NCBI GenBank assembly: GCA_019112635.1
Contig: DXIX01000007.1
Location: forward strand, 1-34,985
DNA: 34,985 nt
DNA from: Candidatus Blautia intestinigallinarum
Lineage (GTDB): Bacteria; Bacillota; Clostridia; Lachnospirales; Lachnospiraceae
Direction: 5' to 3'
Under the pieces are notes generated by a model, which did not search any database, had not been told where the DNA came from, and saw only the letters and a list, made by a program, of their open reading frames with translations. A program made the position numbers and the translations under genes. Below, in pieces: positions 1 to 7,613 of this stretch; positions within the stretch are counted from its first letter, which is position 1, and each line of letters opens with the position of its first letter.

Positions 1-170
1 CGAAAACCTTTAAATTTGCCGCTTAATTCGTGATCCCGATATTTTGCTTCGAGTTGTTTTCCCTGACGAAGTATATCAACAACATTGTTGAGAAGCGAAA
101 GATCCAGACCACGTTTTTTCATGAGTTTATAGCTTTTTTTATAAGCGGTAGTAAATTTTACTATATACAC
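1..170 (-). CDS. YafQ/RelE-family toxin, 3' end outside the window
   Basis: Partial gene, 56 codons visible. Starts at a GTG directly after the stop codon of the upstream antitoxin, so the two are translationally coupled. The visible protein begins MYIVKFTTAYKKSYKLMKKR and continues with a segment containing LSLLNNVVDIL and KYRDHELSGKFKGFR, which is the typical N-terminal two thirds of YafQ-type ribosome-dependent mRNA interferases. Family knowledge: these toxins bind the ribosome and cut mRNA in the A site, and are neutralised by the DinJ-type antitoxin encoded just upstream. The catalytic C-terminal histidine region lies beyond position 1 and cannot be inspected, so I cannot say whether the toxin is intact. 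Confidence 0.8.
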   Translation of the reverse strand, partial: MYIVKFTTAYKKSYKLMKKRGLDLSLLNNVVDILRQGKQLEAKYRDHELSGKFKGF

Positions 171-443
171 TTATTCTTCTAGAGCCTTCTGTAGTTCATC
201 CATGCTGGTGTATCCCTTGACGTCAGGATCACGGGAAATACGTCGGGCTTCATTCATAGCGTCAAGCGTGTGCTGACTGTAGCGAGGCATTTCGACATTA
301 AAAGGAAGCCCTCCTCTGAGAACGCATTGATGAAGGAACAGATTGACCGCACTGGACATATCTAAGCCAAGGTCATTAAATAAAGCTGTGGCCTGCTTCT
401 TGATGTCCGCATCAATTCTAATTTGTGTAGGTGCTGTAGCCAT
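171..443 (-). CDS. DinJ/RelB-family antitoxin
   Basis: 90 aa from the ATG at 443; a good ribosome binding site (GAAAGGCGG) sits about 7 bases upstream, so a longer reading from a TTG at 461 is unlikely. The N-terminus (TQIRIDADIKKQATALFNDLG, then MSSAVNLFLHQCVLRGGLPF) is the ribbon-helix-helix DNA-binding and dimerisation domain of RelB/DinJ proteins; the C-terminal half, ending MDELQKALEE, is the toxin-wrapping tail. The toxin gene follows immediately. Such antitoxins normally repress their own promoter together with the toxin; I did not find a clear operator palindrome in the 460-530 region. Family assignment is firm, the exact subfamily less so. Confidence 0.85.
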   Translation of the reverse strand: MATAPTQIRIDADIKKQATALFNDLGLDMSSAVNLFLHQCVLRGGLPFNVEMPRYSQHTLDAMNEARRISRDPDVKGYTSMDELQKALEE

Positions 444-546
444 ATAATCACCGCCTTTCAATTATATTTTATACATTATGGTTTACAATGTCAATCGAAA
501 TAATGATTCTAAGTATAATCTGGTTTGAAATGGTGAAAAGTAAGCC

Positions 547-628
547 GAGAATCCCGTTTGTAATCCAAGATTCTCCATTTGTAAATGAAAATCTTGTTTT
601 GTAATCGAGATTCCCGGATTTTCATCCG
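547..628. repeat. degenerate ~20-bp tandem repeat, four units
   Basis: Four consecutive units of 19-21 bases can be aligned by eye: 547-567, 568-588, 589-607 and 608-628. They share a pattern like AGATTCYCGTTTGTAATC. Units 1 and 2 and units 1 and 3 are most alike; unit 4 is weakest. The stretch lies in the 348-base gap between the toxin-antitoxin pair and clpB and has no open frame of note. Its function is unknown. Confidence 0.4.
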
Positions 629-702
629 CACGCCCGTATTTTGGTTATCAAAAACTTGCAGTTACTTTTTCATTTAACGGCCCTCTAAAAAATTTTAAAA
701 AA

Positions 703-729
703 TTAGCACTCAATACTTGACACTGCTAA
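703..729 (+). promoter_or_regulatory. imperfect CIRCE element (HrcA operator) upstream of clpB
   Basis: The left half TTAGCACTC (703-711) matches the CIRCE consensus exactly. After a 9-base spacer the right half reads CACTGCTAA (721-729) against consensus GAGTGCTAA, 7 of 9 matching. The element overlaps the -35 box and spacer of the clpB promoter, the position expected for HrcA repression. Family knowledge: HrcA binds CIRCE and releases it on heat shock when GroEL is titrated. Confidence 0.7.
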
Positions 730-745
730 CAATTGGTGTTATATT
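717..745 (+). promoter_or_regulatory. sigma-A promoter of clpB
   Basis: TTGACA (717-722) and TATATT (740-745) are separated by exactly 17 bases, close to the vegetative consensus. Transcription should start near 752, leaving a 5' leader of roughly 58 bases before the clpB ATG. The -35 box is inside the CIRCE-like operator. Confidence 0.8.
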
Positions 746-809
746 CTCAGTAGAACAAAAAGGAAAGTTCTAAATGAGTAGATGATAGATAGATTGGGAG
801 GCGATTTGT

Positions 810-3404
810 ATGAATATTAGTAAATTCACGCAGAAATCTCTTCAGGCAGTGCAGGATTTGGAGAAGACCGCCTATGAATTTGGAAATCAGGAGATAGAGC
901 AGGAGCATCTGCTCTATAATCTTTTGCATCAGGAAGACAGCCTGATTTTAAAATTGATCGAGAAGATGGAGATCCAGAAGGAACATTTTCTCGGCACCGT
1001 GGAGAAAGCTCTGGAGGCCAGAACCAAGGTGTCCGGAGGACAGCTGTATATCGGCCAGGATCTGAATAAAGTGCTGGTCAGTGCGGAGGACGAGGCGAAG
1101 GCCATGGGGGATTCCTATGTGTCTGTGGAGCACTTGTTCCTGGCACTTTTGAGATATCCGAATGCAGGAATCAAGAAAATCTTCAAGGAATACGGAATTA
1201 CCAGAGAGCGTTTCCTGCAGGCTTTAAGCACTGTGAGAGGAAATCAGCAGGTGACCACCGACAATCCGGAGGCCACTTATGACACGTTGAATAAGTACGG
1301 CGAGGATCTGGTGGAGAAGGCCAGAGAGCAGAAGCTGGATCCGGTGATCGGCAGAGATGCGGAGATCCGTAACGTGATTCGGATTCTGTCCCGTAAGACG
1401 AAGAATAACCCAGTGCTGATCGGCGAGCCTGGTGTAGGTAAGACGGCAGCCGTAGAGGGTCTGGCTCAGAGAATCGTCAGAGGCGATGTGCCGGAAGGGT
1501 TGAAGGATAAGAAGATTTTTGCCCTGGATATGGGTGCACTGGTGGCCGGCGCAAAATACAGAGGTGAATTCGAGGAACGTCTGAAGGCAGTTCTTGAGGA
1601 AGTCCGTAAGAGTGAAGGACAGATCATTCTGTTCATCGATGAGCTGCATCTGATTGTGGGAGCAGGAAAGACGGAAGGAGCTATGGATGCAGGCAACATG
1701 CTCAAACCTATGCTGGCCCGCGGTGAGCTTCACTGTATCGGCGCGACGACTCTGGACGAATATCGGAAATATATTGAGAAGGATGCGGCCCTGGAGCGTA
1801 GGTTCCAGCCTGTGATGGTGGATGAGCCTTCTGTGGAAGACACCATATCCATTCTCCGTGGATTAAAGGAGCGCTATGAGGTTTACCATGGCGTGAAGAT
1901 CACAGACAGCGCCCTGGTGGCGGCTGCGACTTTGTCTCAGCGTTATATCACAGACCGTTTCCTGCCGGATAAGGCAATCGACCTGGTGGATGAAGCCTGT
2001 GCTCTGATTAAGACAGAGCTGGATTCTATGCCGACAGAGCTGGATGAGCAGAGAAGAAAGATCATGCAGCTGGAGATCGAGGAAGCAGCCCTGAAAAAAG
2101 AGACGGATAACCTGAGTAAGGATCGCCTTGAGAACCTTCAGAAAGAGCTGGCTGAGATGCGGGATCAGTTCAACACGCAGAAGGCACAGTGGGATAACGA
2201 GAAACATTCTGTGGAAAAACTCCAGAAACTGCGTGAGCAGATTGAAGATATGAATAAACAGATCCAGCAGGCTGAGCAGCACTATGACCTGGAGAAGATG
2301 GCTGAGCTGCAGTATGGCGAGCTGCCGAAACTTCAGAAAACTCTGGAGAATGAGGAACAGAAGATTAAGAATACAGATCTGAGTCTGGTTCATGAGAGTG
2401 TGACCGAGGATGAGATTGCCCGGATCATCTCCAGATGGACGGGAATTCCTGTGGCGAAATTGACCGAAGGAGAGAGAGAGAAGATTCTTGGCCTGGAAGA
2501 TCAGCTGCATAAACGGGTGATCGGACAGGAGGATGGTGTGAAGAGAGTAACGGATGCGATCCTTCGTTCCAAAGCAGGAATCAAAGATCCCACAAAGCCG
2601 ATCGGTTCGTTCCTGTTCCTGGGCCCCACCGGTGTCGGCAAGACAGAATTGGCTAAGACCTTGGCGGAAGCTTTGTTTGACGACGAGAATAACATGGTTC
2701 GAATCGATATGAGTGAATACATGGAGAAGTATTCTGTGTCCAGACTGATCGGAGCACCTCCGGGATATGTGGGATATGAGGAAGGCGGACAGCTGACAGA
2801 GGCAGTGCGCCGCAAACCTTACAGTGTAGTTCTCTTTGATGAGATTGAGAAAGCACATCCCGATGTGTTCAATGTGCTTTTACAGGTGCTGGATGATGGC
2901 CGTATCACCGATTCCCAGGGCAGAACGGTGGATTTTAAGAATACCATTCTGATTATGACATCCAATATTGGATCCACTTATCTGCTGGAAGGAATTGATG
3001 AGAAGGGTGAGATCAGTTCTGAGTGTGAGAATGCAGTCATGAATGATCTGCGTGCCCACTTCCGTCCGGAGTTTCTGAACCGTCTGGATGAGATTATTCT
3101 CTTCAAACCGTTGACAAAAGAGAACATTGGGCATATTGTAGATCTGATGGTAAATGACCTGAGCCACCGCCTGGCAGATCAGGAGCTTTCACTGGAACTG
3201 ACACCGGAAGCAAAGGATTATGTGGTGGATCACGGTTACGATCCGGTCTATGGTGCCCGTCCTCTGAAGCGGTATCTGCAGAAAAATGTGGAGACGCTGG
3301 CAGCGAAATGCATTCTGGGAGGCGGCGTGCGTGCCGGAGACACCATCGTGCTGGACGTGCAGAACGGACAGTTCATCACAAAGATAAAGGAAGGTACGCG
3401 ATGA
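810..3404 (+). CDS. clpB: ATP-dependent chaperone ClpB
   Basis: 864 aa, full length for ClpB (E. coli 857). A cytoplasmic hexameric AAA+ disaggregase that threads aggregated proteins through its pore with help from DnaK. Visible parts in order: Clp N domain (about 1-145); first AAA domain with Walker [10 protein letters not shown] (K211) and Walker B LFIDELH (D277, E278); the coiled-coil middle domain characteristic of ClpB rather than ClpA/ClpC (about 400-530, rich in Glu, Lys and Gln); second AAA domain with Walker [10 protein letters not shown] (K611), Walker [12 protein letters not shown] (D677, E678) and sensor-2 GARPLKR. ClpP-binding loop motifs are not expected and not seen. The start is supported by TGGGAGG at 795-801. 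Heat-shock control is suggested by the CIRCE-like operator on its promoter. A small DUF4250 gene overlaps its stop codon. Confidence 0.97.
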   Translation: MNISKFTQKSLQAVQDLEKTAYEFGNQEIEQEHLLYNLLHQEDSLILKLIEKMEIQKEHFLGTVEKALEARTKVSGGQLYIGQDLNKVLVSAEDEAKAMGDSYVSVEHLFLALLRYPNAGIKKIFKEYGITRERFLQALSTVRGNQQVTTDNPEATYDTLNKYGEDLVEKAREQKLDPVIGRDAEIRNVIRILSRKTKNNPVLIGEPGVGKTAAVEGLAQRIVRGDVPEGLKDKKIFALDMGALVAGAKYRGEFEERLKAVLEEVRKSEGQIILFIDELHLIVGAGKTEGAMDAGNMLKPMLARGELHCIGATTLDEYRKYIEKDAALERRFQPVMVDEPSVEDTISILRGLKERYEVYHGVKITDSALVAAATLSQRYITDRFLPDKAIDLVDEACALIKTELDSMPTELDEQRRKIMQLEIEEAALKKETDNLSKDRLENLQKELAEMRDQFNTQKAQWDNEKHSVEKLQKLREQIEDMNKQIQQAEQHYDLEKMAELQYGELPKLQKTLENEEQKIKNTDLSLVHESVTEDEIARIISRWTGIPVAKLTEGEREKILGLEDQLHKRVIGQEDGVKRVTDAILRSKAGIKDPTKPIGSFLFLGPTGVGKTELAKTLAEALFDDENNMVRIDMSEYMEKYSVSRLIGAPPGYVGYEEGGQLTEAVRRKPYSVVLFDEIEKAHPDVFNVLLQVLDDGRITDSQGRTVDFKNTILIMTSNIGSTYLLEGIDEKGEISSECENAVMNDLRAHFRPEFLNRLDEIILFKPLTKENIGHIVDLMVNDLSHRLADQELSLELTPEAKDYVVDHGYDPVYGARPLKRYLQKNVETLAAKCILGGGVRAGDTIVLDVQNGQFITKIKEGTR

Positions 3405-3574
3405 TCCCGAGAGATCCCATGATTCTGCTCAGTTATGTGAATACACAACTTCGAGATTATTATGAGTCCCTGGAGGCTTTATGTTCTTGCCGGGGAATTC
3501 GAAAAGACGATCTGATCCAGAAAATGGATCAGATCGACTACCATTACGATGCAGAACAAAATCAATTTATTTGA
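3401..3574 (+). CDS. DUF4250 domain protein
   Basis: 57 aa, starting at an ATG that overlaps the clpB stop (ATGA) with AAGGAAGG upstream, so it is translationally coupled to clpB. The sequence [20 protein letters not shown], a middle with [16 protein letters not shown], and the end YDAEQNQFI match the small DUF4250 family found mainly in Firmicutes. The family has no established function. The protein is soluble with no signal or membrane segment and looks all-helical. Being the last gene before a strong terminator in a heat-shock transcript, it would be co-induced with ClpB; a role in proteostasis would be a guess. Confidence 0.85.
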   Translation: MIPRDPMILLSYVNTQLRDYYESLEALCSCRGIRKDDLIQKMDQIDYHYDAEQNQFI

Positions 3575-3623
3575 AAAAACCCTCCTGTTTTGATTGGGTA
3601 AGGTCAAACAGGAGGGTTTTTCC
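3575..3623 (+). terminator. intrinsic terminator after clpB-DUF4250
   Basis: CCCTCCTGTTT (3580-3590) pairs perfectly with AAACAGGAGGG (3606-3616), followed by five T. An A-run precedes the stem, so the structure also reads as a terminator on the minus strand for the convergent aminotransferase operon. Confidence 0.9.
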
Positions 3624-3720
3624 GTCACATAGAGAAGGTCAAAGCTATGTGACAGAACATGTGTGTATGAGATGTGTGCCATGCGACCTGATGGCACACA
3701 CGGTATGCCGCAAAGGCATA
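3624..3720. repeat. three consecutive hairpins between convergent operons
   Basis: Three perfect inverted repeats lie one after another: GTCACATAG/CTATGTGAC (3624-3632, 3645-3653); TGTGTGCCAT/ATGGCACACA (3673-3682, 3691-3700); TATGCC/GGCATA (3704-3709, 3715-3720). None has a T-tract of its own. They sit downstream of the clpB terminator on the plus strand and within the likely 3' untranslated region of the minus-strand RraA gene, which would end at the shared terminator. They could stabilise that 3' end, or form a small structured RNA; no known RNA family is recognised. Confidence 0.6.
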
Positions 3721-3746
3721 GAAGGAATTATGCTATATCAATATAA

Positions 3747-4427
3747 TTAGAAAATTTCACAGTTTAATTCTTTTAATTTGGCATCCAGCCATGGCTTGGA
3801 CAGGCCTTTGCCGCTTTCAATGTCTGCTTTCTGCTGTGTCTCCATGTCGAATACGGCTTTTGCCTTTGCAGCCAGTTCTGCTGCCTCCTCCGGTTTGATT
3901 ACCAGAAGACCGTCCTGATCACCCACAAGGATGTCGCCAGGGCAGATGACCTGTCCGCATACGGATACAGGTACATTGATTTCTCCAGGACCGTTCTTAT
4001 ACGGACCATTCGGGGTCACACCTTTTGCGTAAACGGGGAAGTTTTCAAAGGTGGAAATCTCATCGATGTCACGGATGCAGCCATCGATTACGAAGCCGTT
4101 TAATCCGGCTTTCATGGCTGTGTGGCTCATAATTTCTCCGCACAGAGCGCGGTGCATGCTTCCGCCGGCTGCGATAACCAGTACATCTCCTGGCTGTGCC
4201 AATTCCAGTGCTTTGTGGAACATCAGATTATCACCCTCAGGACAGTGCACGGTAAACGCGGTTCCCAGAAGGGGTGAGTGATTCATGGGTTTCAAACTGC
4301 TGTTGCAGCAGGCGATACGTCCCATACAGTCATCGATGTTAGCCACAGGGAGTCCGCGGAATCCTTCCAGCAGACTTTTGTCCGGACGATTGATTTTTGT
4401 GTAAATACGGCATCCTACGTTTGCCAT
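3747..4427 (-). CDS. RraA-family aldolase/decarboxylase-like protein
   Basis: 226 aa, usual length for the RraA / HMG-CHA aldolase fold. The signature DGCIRDIDE carries the Arg-Asp pair (R119, D120) that binds the oxo acid and the divalent metal in 4-hydroxy-4-methyl-2-oxoglutarate aldolases; the upstream PGDVLVIAAGG and downstream GDILVGDQDGLLVI segments are also typical. Known members split 4-hydroxy-4-methyl-2-oxoglutarate or 4-carboxy-4-hydroxy-2-oxoadipate to pyruvate, and decarboxylate oxaloacetate. The RNase E inhibitor role of E. coli RraA is unlikely here, since Clostridia generally lack the E. coli type RNase E target and the operon is metabolic. RBS GAGGAG precedes the ATG. The aminotransferase gene lies 22 bases upstream in the same transcript, suggesting the two enzymes act in sequence on an amino acid and its 2-oxo acid. 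The exact substrate is inference. Confidence 0.85.
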   Translation of the reverse strand: MANVGCRIYTKINRPDKSLLEGFRGLPVANIDDCMGRIACCNSSLKPMNHSPLLGTAFTVHCPEGDNLMFHKALELAQPGDVLVIAAGGSMHRALCGEIMSHTAMKAGLNGFVIDGCIRDIDEISTFENFPVYAKGVTPNGPYKNGPGEINVPVSVCGQVICPGDILVGDQDGLLVIKPEEAAELAAKAKAVFDMETQQKADIESGKGLSKPWLDAKLKELNCEIF

Positions 4428-4449
4428 TTTGATTACTCCTCTCTGTCTT

Positions 4450-5628
4450 TTATTGATTCAGCTCTTCCAAGGCTTTCTTGATGCGGTCCGCTGCTTCCAT
4501 GAGATCTTCCATAGAGTTGGCGAAAGAGAATCTCATACAGTGCTCGCCGCCTTTTCCGTAAGAATCACCTGGTACACCGGATACTTTCGCGTGATCCAGC
4601 AGGTAATCACAGATCTCGAAGGAAGTCATGTTCGGGATATCGAATTTCACCCATGCATAGAAAGTTCCCTCTGGTTTTTCACAGGTCACACAGGGAATCT
4701 CATTTAACCGGTCGATGAAAGCATCACGGCGATCCTGGTAAGCCTGACGCATCTGTTCCATCTCTTCATGGCAGTCCAGAGCTACCATTCCGCCATCCTG
4801 GAGAAAACCGCTGGTGCAAGTCATCATATGCTGCCAGAGTTTCAGGATGTGTTTCAGAATTTCTTCATTAACACACAGATATCCGAGACGCCATCCGGTC
4901 ATGGCTGCACATTTGGAGAAGCCATTGACTGTGATTACCTGATCAGCGATCTCGTCATAACTTGCCAGACTGATATGTTTGTTGCCGTCGAAGATCACTT
5001 TCTCATAGATTTCATCGGTGAGGATCAGGATATCCGGATGCTTTTTCAGATAAGATACCAAAGCCAAAGCCTCGTCTTCGTGGAGAATCTTACCTGTAGG
5101 ATTGCAGGGATAGTTGATGATCACCAGACGGGTCTTTTCTGTGGTGGCGTTTTCCAGGAGCTCCTCGGTAATCTTATAATTGTTTTCATAGGAAAGTCCC
5201 AGAGAAACTGGAACACCATAGGAAGCAGAGATAATCGGCTCATAGGATACCCAGTTTGGCTCAGGGCAGAGAACCTCATCCCCTGGATTTAAGAGAGCAC
5301 GTACAGCCGTATAGATGGCGATTTTTCCGCCAGGTGTCACCAGGATGTTGTCCTTGGTACATTTAATATGGTTTTCTTCTCTCAGTTTTTTTGCGATTTT
5401 TTCACGGAACTCCGGAATGCCAGGGCCTAAAGTATAGTGTGTATTGTGTTTATTGACCATTCCGTCATAGGCCGCGTCACAGATTTTCTTTGGAGTTGGG
5501 AAATCCGGATCTCCTCCGCTAAGCCCGATCACATTCTCGCCGTTCATTTTCATGATCTTGGCTTTTTCAATGTATTTGATGGATGCGGAAGGTTTTAGAT
5601 TATCGATTGCATTGTTAAAAGTGATCAT
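4450..5628 (-). CDS. PLP-dependent class I/II aminotransferase
   Basis: 392 aa from the ATG at 5628, which has GGAGGAGA (5634-5641) at proper spacing; upstream in-frame starts would add an N-terminus that overlaps this RBS. Fold type I aminotransferase of the AspC/PatA group: GGDPDFPTP near the N-terminus, NYPCNPTGK, LTDEIYE (PLP-pyridine Asp) and the PLP lysine in VNGFSKCAAMTGWRLGYL (K239), with the substrate carboxylate-binding Arg near CMRFSFA. Cytoplasmic; it exchanges an amino group between an amino acid and a 2-oxo acid, usually 2-oxoglutarate. The substrate cannot be read from sequence. It is the first gene of a two-gene operon with the RraA-like enzyme and is divergent from the LysR regulator, a layout that usually means LysR control. 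Confidence 0.93.
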   Translation of the reverse strand: MITFNNAIDNLKPSASIKYIEKAKIMKMNGENVIGLSGGDPDFPTPKKICDAAYDGMVNKHNTHYTLGPGIPEFREKIAKKLREENHIKCTKDNILVTPGGKIAIYTAVRALLNPGDEVLCPEPNWVSYEPIISASYGVPVSLGLSYENNYKITEELLENATTEKTRLVIINYPCNPTGKILHEDEALALVSYLKKHPDILILTDEIYEKVIFDGNKHISLASYDEIADQVITVNGFSKCAAMTGWRLGYLCVNEEILKHILKLWQHMMTCTSGFLQDGGMVALDCHEEMEQMRQAYQDRRDAFIDRLNEIPCVTCEKPEGTFYAWVKFDIPNMTSFEICDYLLDHAKVSGVPGDSYGKGGEHCMRFSFANSMEDLMEAADRIKKALEELNQ

Positions 5629-5683
5629 TCTAATCTCCTCCATACGTTTACTTTTGAGCACATTTTACCATAGCAAGATATCG

Positions 5684-5712
5684 TTGGAAAATGAATAATA
5701 TTGTTGTATAAT
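5684..5712 (+). promoter_or_regulatory. promoter of the lysR gene, with likely LysR operator
   Basis: TTGGAA (5684-5689) and TATAAT (5707-5712) are 17 bases apart and point toward lysR. The 127-base gap between the divergent genes also holds two copies of ATGAATAWT (5691-5699, 5722-5730) and the palindrome TGAATATTCA (5723-5732), candidates for autoregulatory LysR binding. Experimental support is absent. Confidence 0.6.
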
Positions 5713-5755
5713 ATAGAAGAAATGAATATTCAATGAGAGAAAAGGGGGAGTGTGT

Positions 5756-6682
5756 GTGAATTTTTCAGAAATAGAGACTTTTTTGATGATTGTGCAGACC
5801 AAAAATATCACGAAGACATCGGAAAACCTCTATCTGTCCCAGCCGACTGTGAGCCATCGTCTGAAATCCCTGGAAGATGAGCTGAATACGAAGCTGGTGG
5901 TGAGAAAGAAGGGACATAAGACCATTGAACTGACTCCCAAAGGAGAGGAATTTATCTCCATCGCCCAGAGATGGATGACTCTGTGGAAAGAGATGCAGAT
6001 GCTGCAGAGCGGTCAGGAGAAGATTCTTCTCACCGTGGGCTGTATCGATACCTTACACACCACAGTGATGTATCCCTTTTATTTAAAATTGCTTCGGGAG
6101 CAGGAGAAGATCGATCTGAGTCTGAGGACGCATCAGTCTTCAGAATTGTATGGATTGTTGGAAAAACATGAGCTGGATATCGCTTTTGTCTATCATCATC
6201 TCCACTATAAGAATGTAATCGCCACGCCGGTGCTAAGGGAGAGGATGTATCTGATACAGAACAAAGAGTGTGCGATTCAAAAGAAGAGAATCCATACCGA
6301 CGAGATGGATCCGAGGAAGGAACTATTTTTCAGCTGGGACACGAATTACCAGATCTGGCATGATCAGTACATCACCCAGTCACCGCATCCCCATCTGCAG
6401 GTGGATTCCTTTATGCTGATCAGTAACATTCTGGCCAGTGACAAAGACCTGTGGCTGATCGCACCCGCCAGCACGGTGAGGGAACTGTCCAGGTATCACG
6501 ATCTGTATGTCAGCGAGATTGCCAATGAGACGCCGCCGCCGGACCGTTTTACTTATGAAATCCGTCATAGGTACACGGGGGCAATGCTTCACAGGGGAAT
6601 ACATCTGTTTGACACGATGCTTCAGGAATATCTGAGAGAAAACTATCGGGATATCTGGATTTCTCAACGTTCAGAGGAATAA
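5756..6682 (+). CDS. LysR-family transcriptional regulator
   Basis: 308 aa. I place the start at the GTG at 5756, five bases after GGGGGAG; the GTG at 5750 is inside the Shine-Dalgarno sequence. The N-terminal winged helix-turn-helix (FLMIVQTKNITKTSENLYLS, then QPTVSHRLKSLEDEL) is classic LysR; the rest is the periplasmic-binding-protein-like effector domain. LysR proteins usually act as tetramers, bind T-N11-A palindromes, repress themselves and activate a neighbouring operon when a pathway metabolite binds. Its position between the leftward aminotransferase-RraA operon and the rightward pxp operon makes it the natural regulator of both. The effector is unknown. A long terminator follows the stop codon. 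Confidence 0.93.
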   Translation: MNFSEIETFLMIVQTKNITKTSENLYLSQPTVSHRLKSLEDELNTKLVVRKKGHKTIELTPKGEEFISIAQRWMTLWKEMQMLQSGQEKILLTVGCIDTLHTTVMYPFYLKLLREQEKIDLSLRTHQSSELYGLLEKHELDIAFVYHHLHYKNVIATPVLRERMYLIQNKECAIQKKRIHTDEMDPRKELFFSWDTNYQIWHDQYITQSPHPHLQVDSFMLISNILASDKDLWLIAPASTVRELSRYHDLYVSEIANETPPPDRFTYEIRHRYTGAMLHRGIHLFDTMLQEYLRENYRDIWISQRSEE

Positions 6683-6683
6683 C

Positions 6684-6740
6684 AAGTAGCATATTTGCTA
6701 AAATTCGATAAGTGAATTTGGTAAATATGCTACTTTTTTA
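6684..6740 (+). terminator. terminator after lysR
   Basis: A perfect 13-base stem AAGTAGCATATTT (6684-6696) with AAATATGCTACTT (6723-6735), an inner AAATTC/GAATTT pairing in the loop, and a T-run (6734-6739) downstream. Confidence 0.88.
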
Positions 6741-6759
6741 TGACAAAAATAGAAAATAT

Positions 6760-6784
6760 TTATATATTATAATTAAATAATTCA
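6760..6784 (-). promoter_or_regulatory. candidate LysR activation site upstream of the pxp operon
   Basis: Read on the minus strand, this stretch starts ATGAATTATTTAATTATAAT and resembles the sequence starting ATGAATAATATTG at 5691 in the lysR promoter. It lies directly upstream of the -35 box, where LysR activators bind. The region is AT-rich, so chance similarity is possible. Confidence 0.35.
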
Positions 6785-6785
6785 T

Positions 6786-6814
6786 TTTTGCGCATTAAAG
6801 TTATGTGGTATGAT
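6786..6814 (+). promoter_or_regulatory. promoter of the pxp operon
   Basis: A weak -35 (TTTTGC, 6786-6791), 17-base spacer and an extended -10 (TGG followed by TATGAT, 6809-6814). A weak -35 suits an activator-dependent promoter. Confidence 0.6.
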
Positions 6815-6882
6815 AAGAGCATTCAAAAGAGCGAAAAAACAAACGATAAATTTTAAAAGTCAGAATTTAAGGAGGTGAAATC

Positions 6883-7611
6883 ATGGAAGTGCAATTTCTT
6901 CCCTCTGGAGACATGGGAATTACCGTGGAATTTGGAAAAGAAATCAGTCTTGAGATCAACACGAAGGTCCGGATGCTTCACCATGATTTGAAAGAACATC
7001 CCATTGACGGAGTCATCGAGACCATTCCTACTTATTCAGCTCTGCTGGTGATCTACCGCCCAGATGTACTTTTGTTTGACGCTTTGGTAGAGATTTTGAG
7101 AGAACGCATTGAACATATGCAGGGCGGAGTTGAAAAAATGAAGACTTCTGTGACTGAGATTCCGGTTCTCTACGGAGGCAAATGGGGAATGGATCTTGCG
7201 GATTGTGCGAAGATGGAGCATATATCGGAAGAAGAGTTTATCAAGATTCATTCAGGCAGTGAGTATTATGTCTATATGTTGGGATTTGCCCCGGGACATC
7301 CCTATGCGGCCAGATTTGAGAATCCTTTCCATTTCAAACGGCGGGAATCCCCCAGACTGAAAGTACCGGGAAGTTCGATCGTGGCAGGAGAGAACCTCTC
7401 CAATATTTTGCCCTTTGACCAGCCCTGCGGATGGAATCTGATCGGGGCGACGCCGCTGAAAATGTGTGACTATTCGAAGAAAGATCCCTTCCTGCTCCAT
7501 GCAGGCCAGTGGATTAAGTTTGTTCCCATCAATGAGACGGAATATTGGAAGATCAAGGAAGATGTGGAAAAGGGACAATATCAGTGCAGAACCTATGAGA
7601 AGGAGGAGTGA
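6883..7611 (+). CDS. pxpB: 5-oxoprolinase subunit B / KipI-family carboxyltransferase-like subunit
   Basis: 242 aa. AHS1/KipI domain over nearly the whole length: MGITVEFG at the start, EIPVLYGGKWGMDL in the middle, GFAPGHPYA (a variant of the family GFxPGFxYL), then PRLKVPGSSIVAGENLSNI and QPCGWNLIGATPL. Family knowledge: PxpB with PxpC and PxpA forms the bacterial ATP-dependent 5-oxoprolinase that opens 5-oxoproline (pyroglutamate) to glutamate; the same fold makes up part of the carboxyltransferase domain of urea carboxylase and the B. subtilis KipI protein that inhibits kinase KinA. Perfect AAGGAGGTG before the ATG. First gene of a seven-gene rightward run, ending in the RBS of pxpC. The presence of BCCP and biotin carboxylase downstream raises the question whether the real reaction is biotin-dependent. 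Confidence 0.88.
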   Translation: MEVQFLPSGDMGITVEFGKEISLEINTKVRMLHHDLKEHPIDGVIETIPTYSALLVIYRPDVLLFDALVEILRERIEHMQGGVEKMKTSVTEIPVLYGGKWGMDLADCAKMEHISEEEFIKIHSGSEYYVYMLGFAPGHPYAARFENPFHFKRRESPRLKVPGSSIVAGENLSNILPFDQPCGWNLIGATPLKMCDYSKKDPFLLHAGQWIKFVPINETEYWKIKEDVEKGQYQCRTYEKEE

Positions 7612-7613
7612 AC

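Noticed and set aside
1863..2858. Long open frame on the minus strand inside clpB
   Set aside because: It has no RBS, its translation is rich in Leu, His, Cys and Ser in a random manner and it lies wholly antisense to an intact clpB; a composition shadow.
3747..4427. Regulator of RNase E activity or menaquinone methyltransferase
   Set aside because: Such names come from old annotation; the protein lacks SAM motifs, has the aldolase Arg-Asp pair, and is in a metabolic operon of an organism type without E. coli RNase E.
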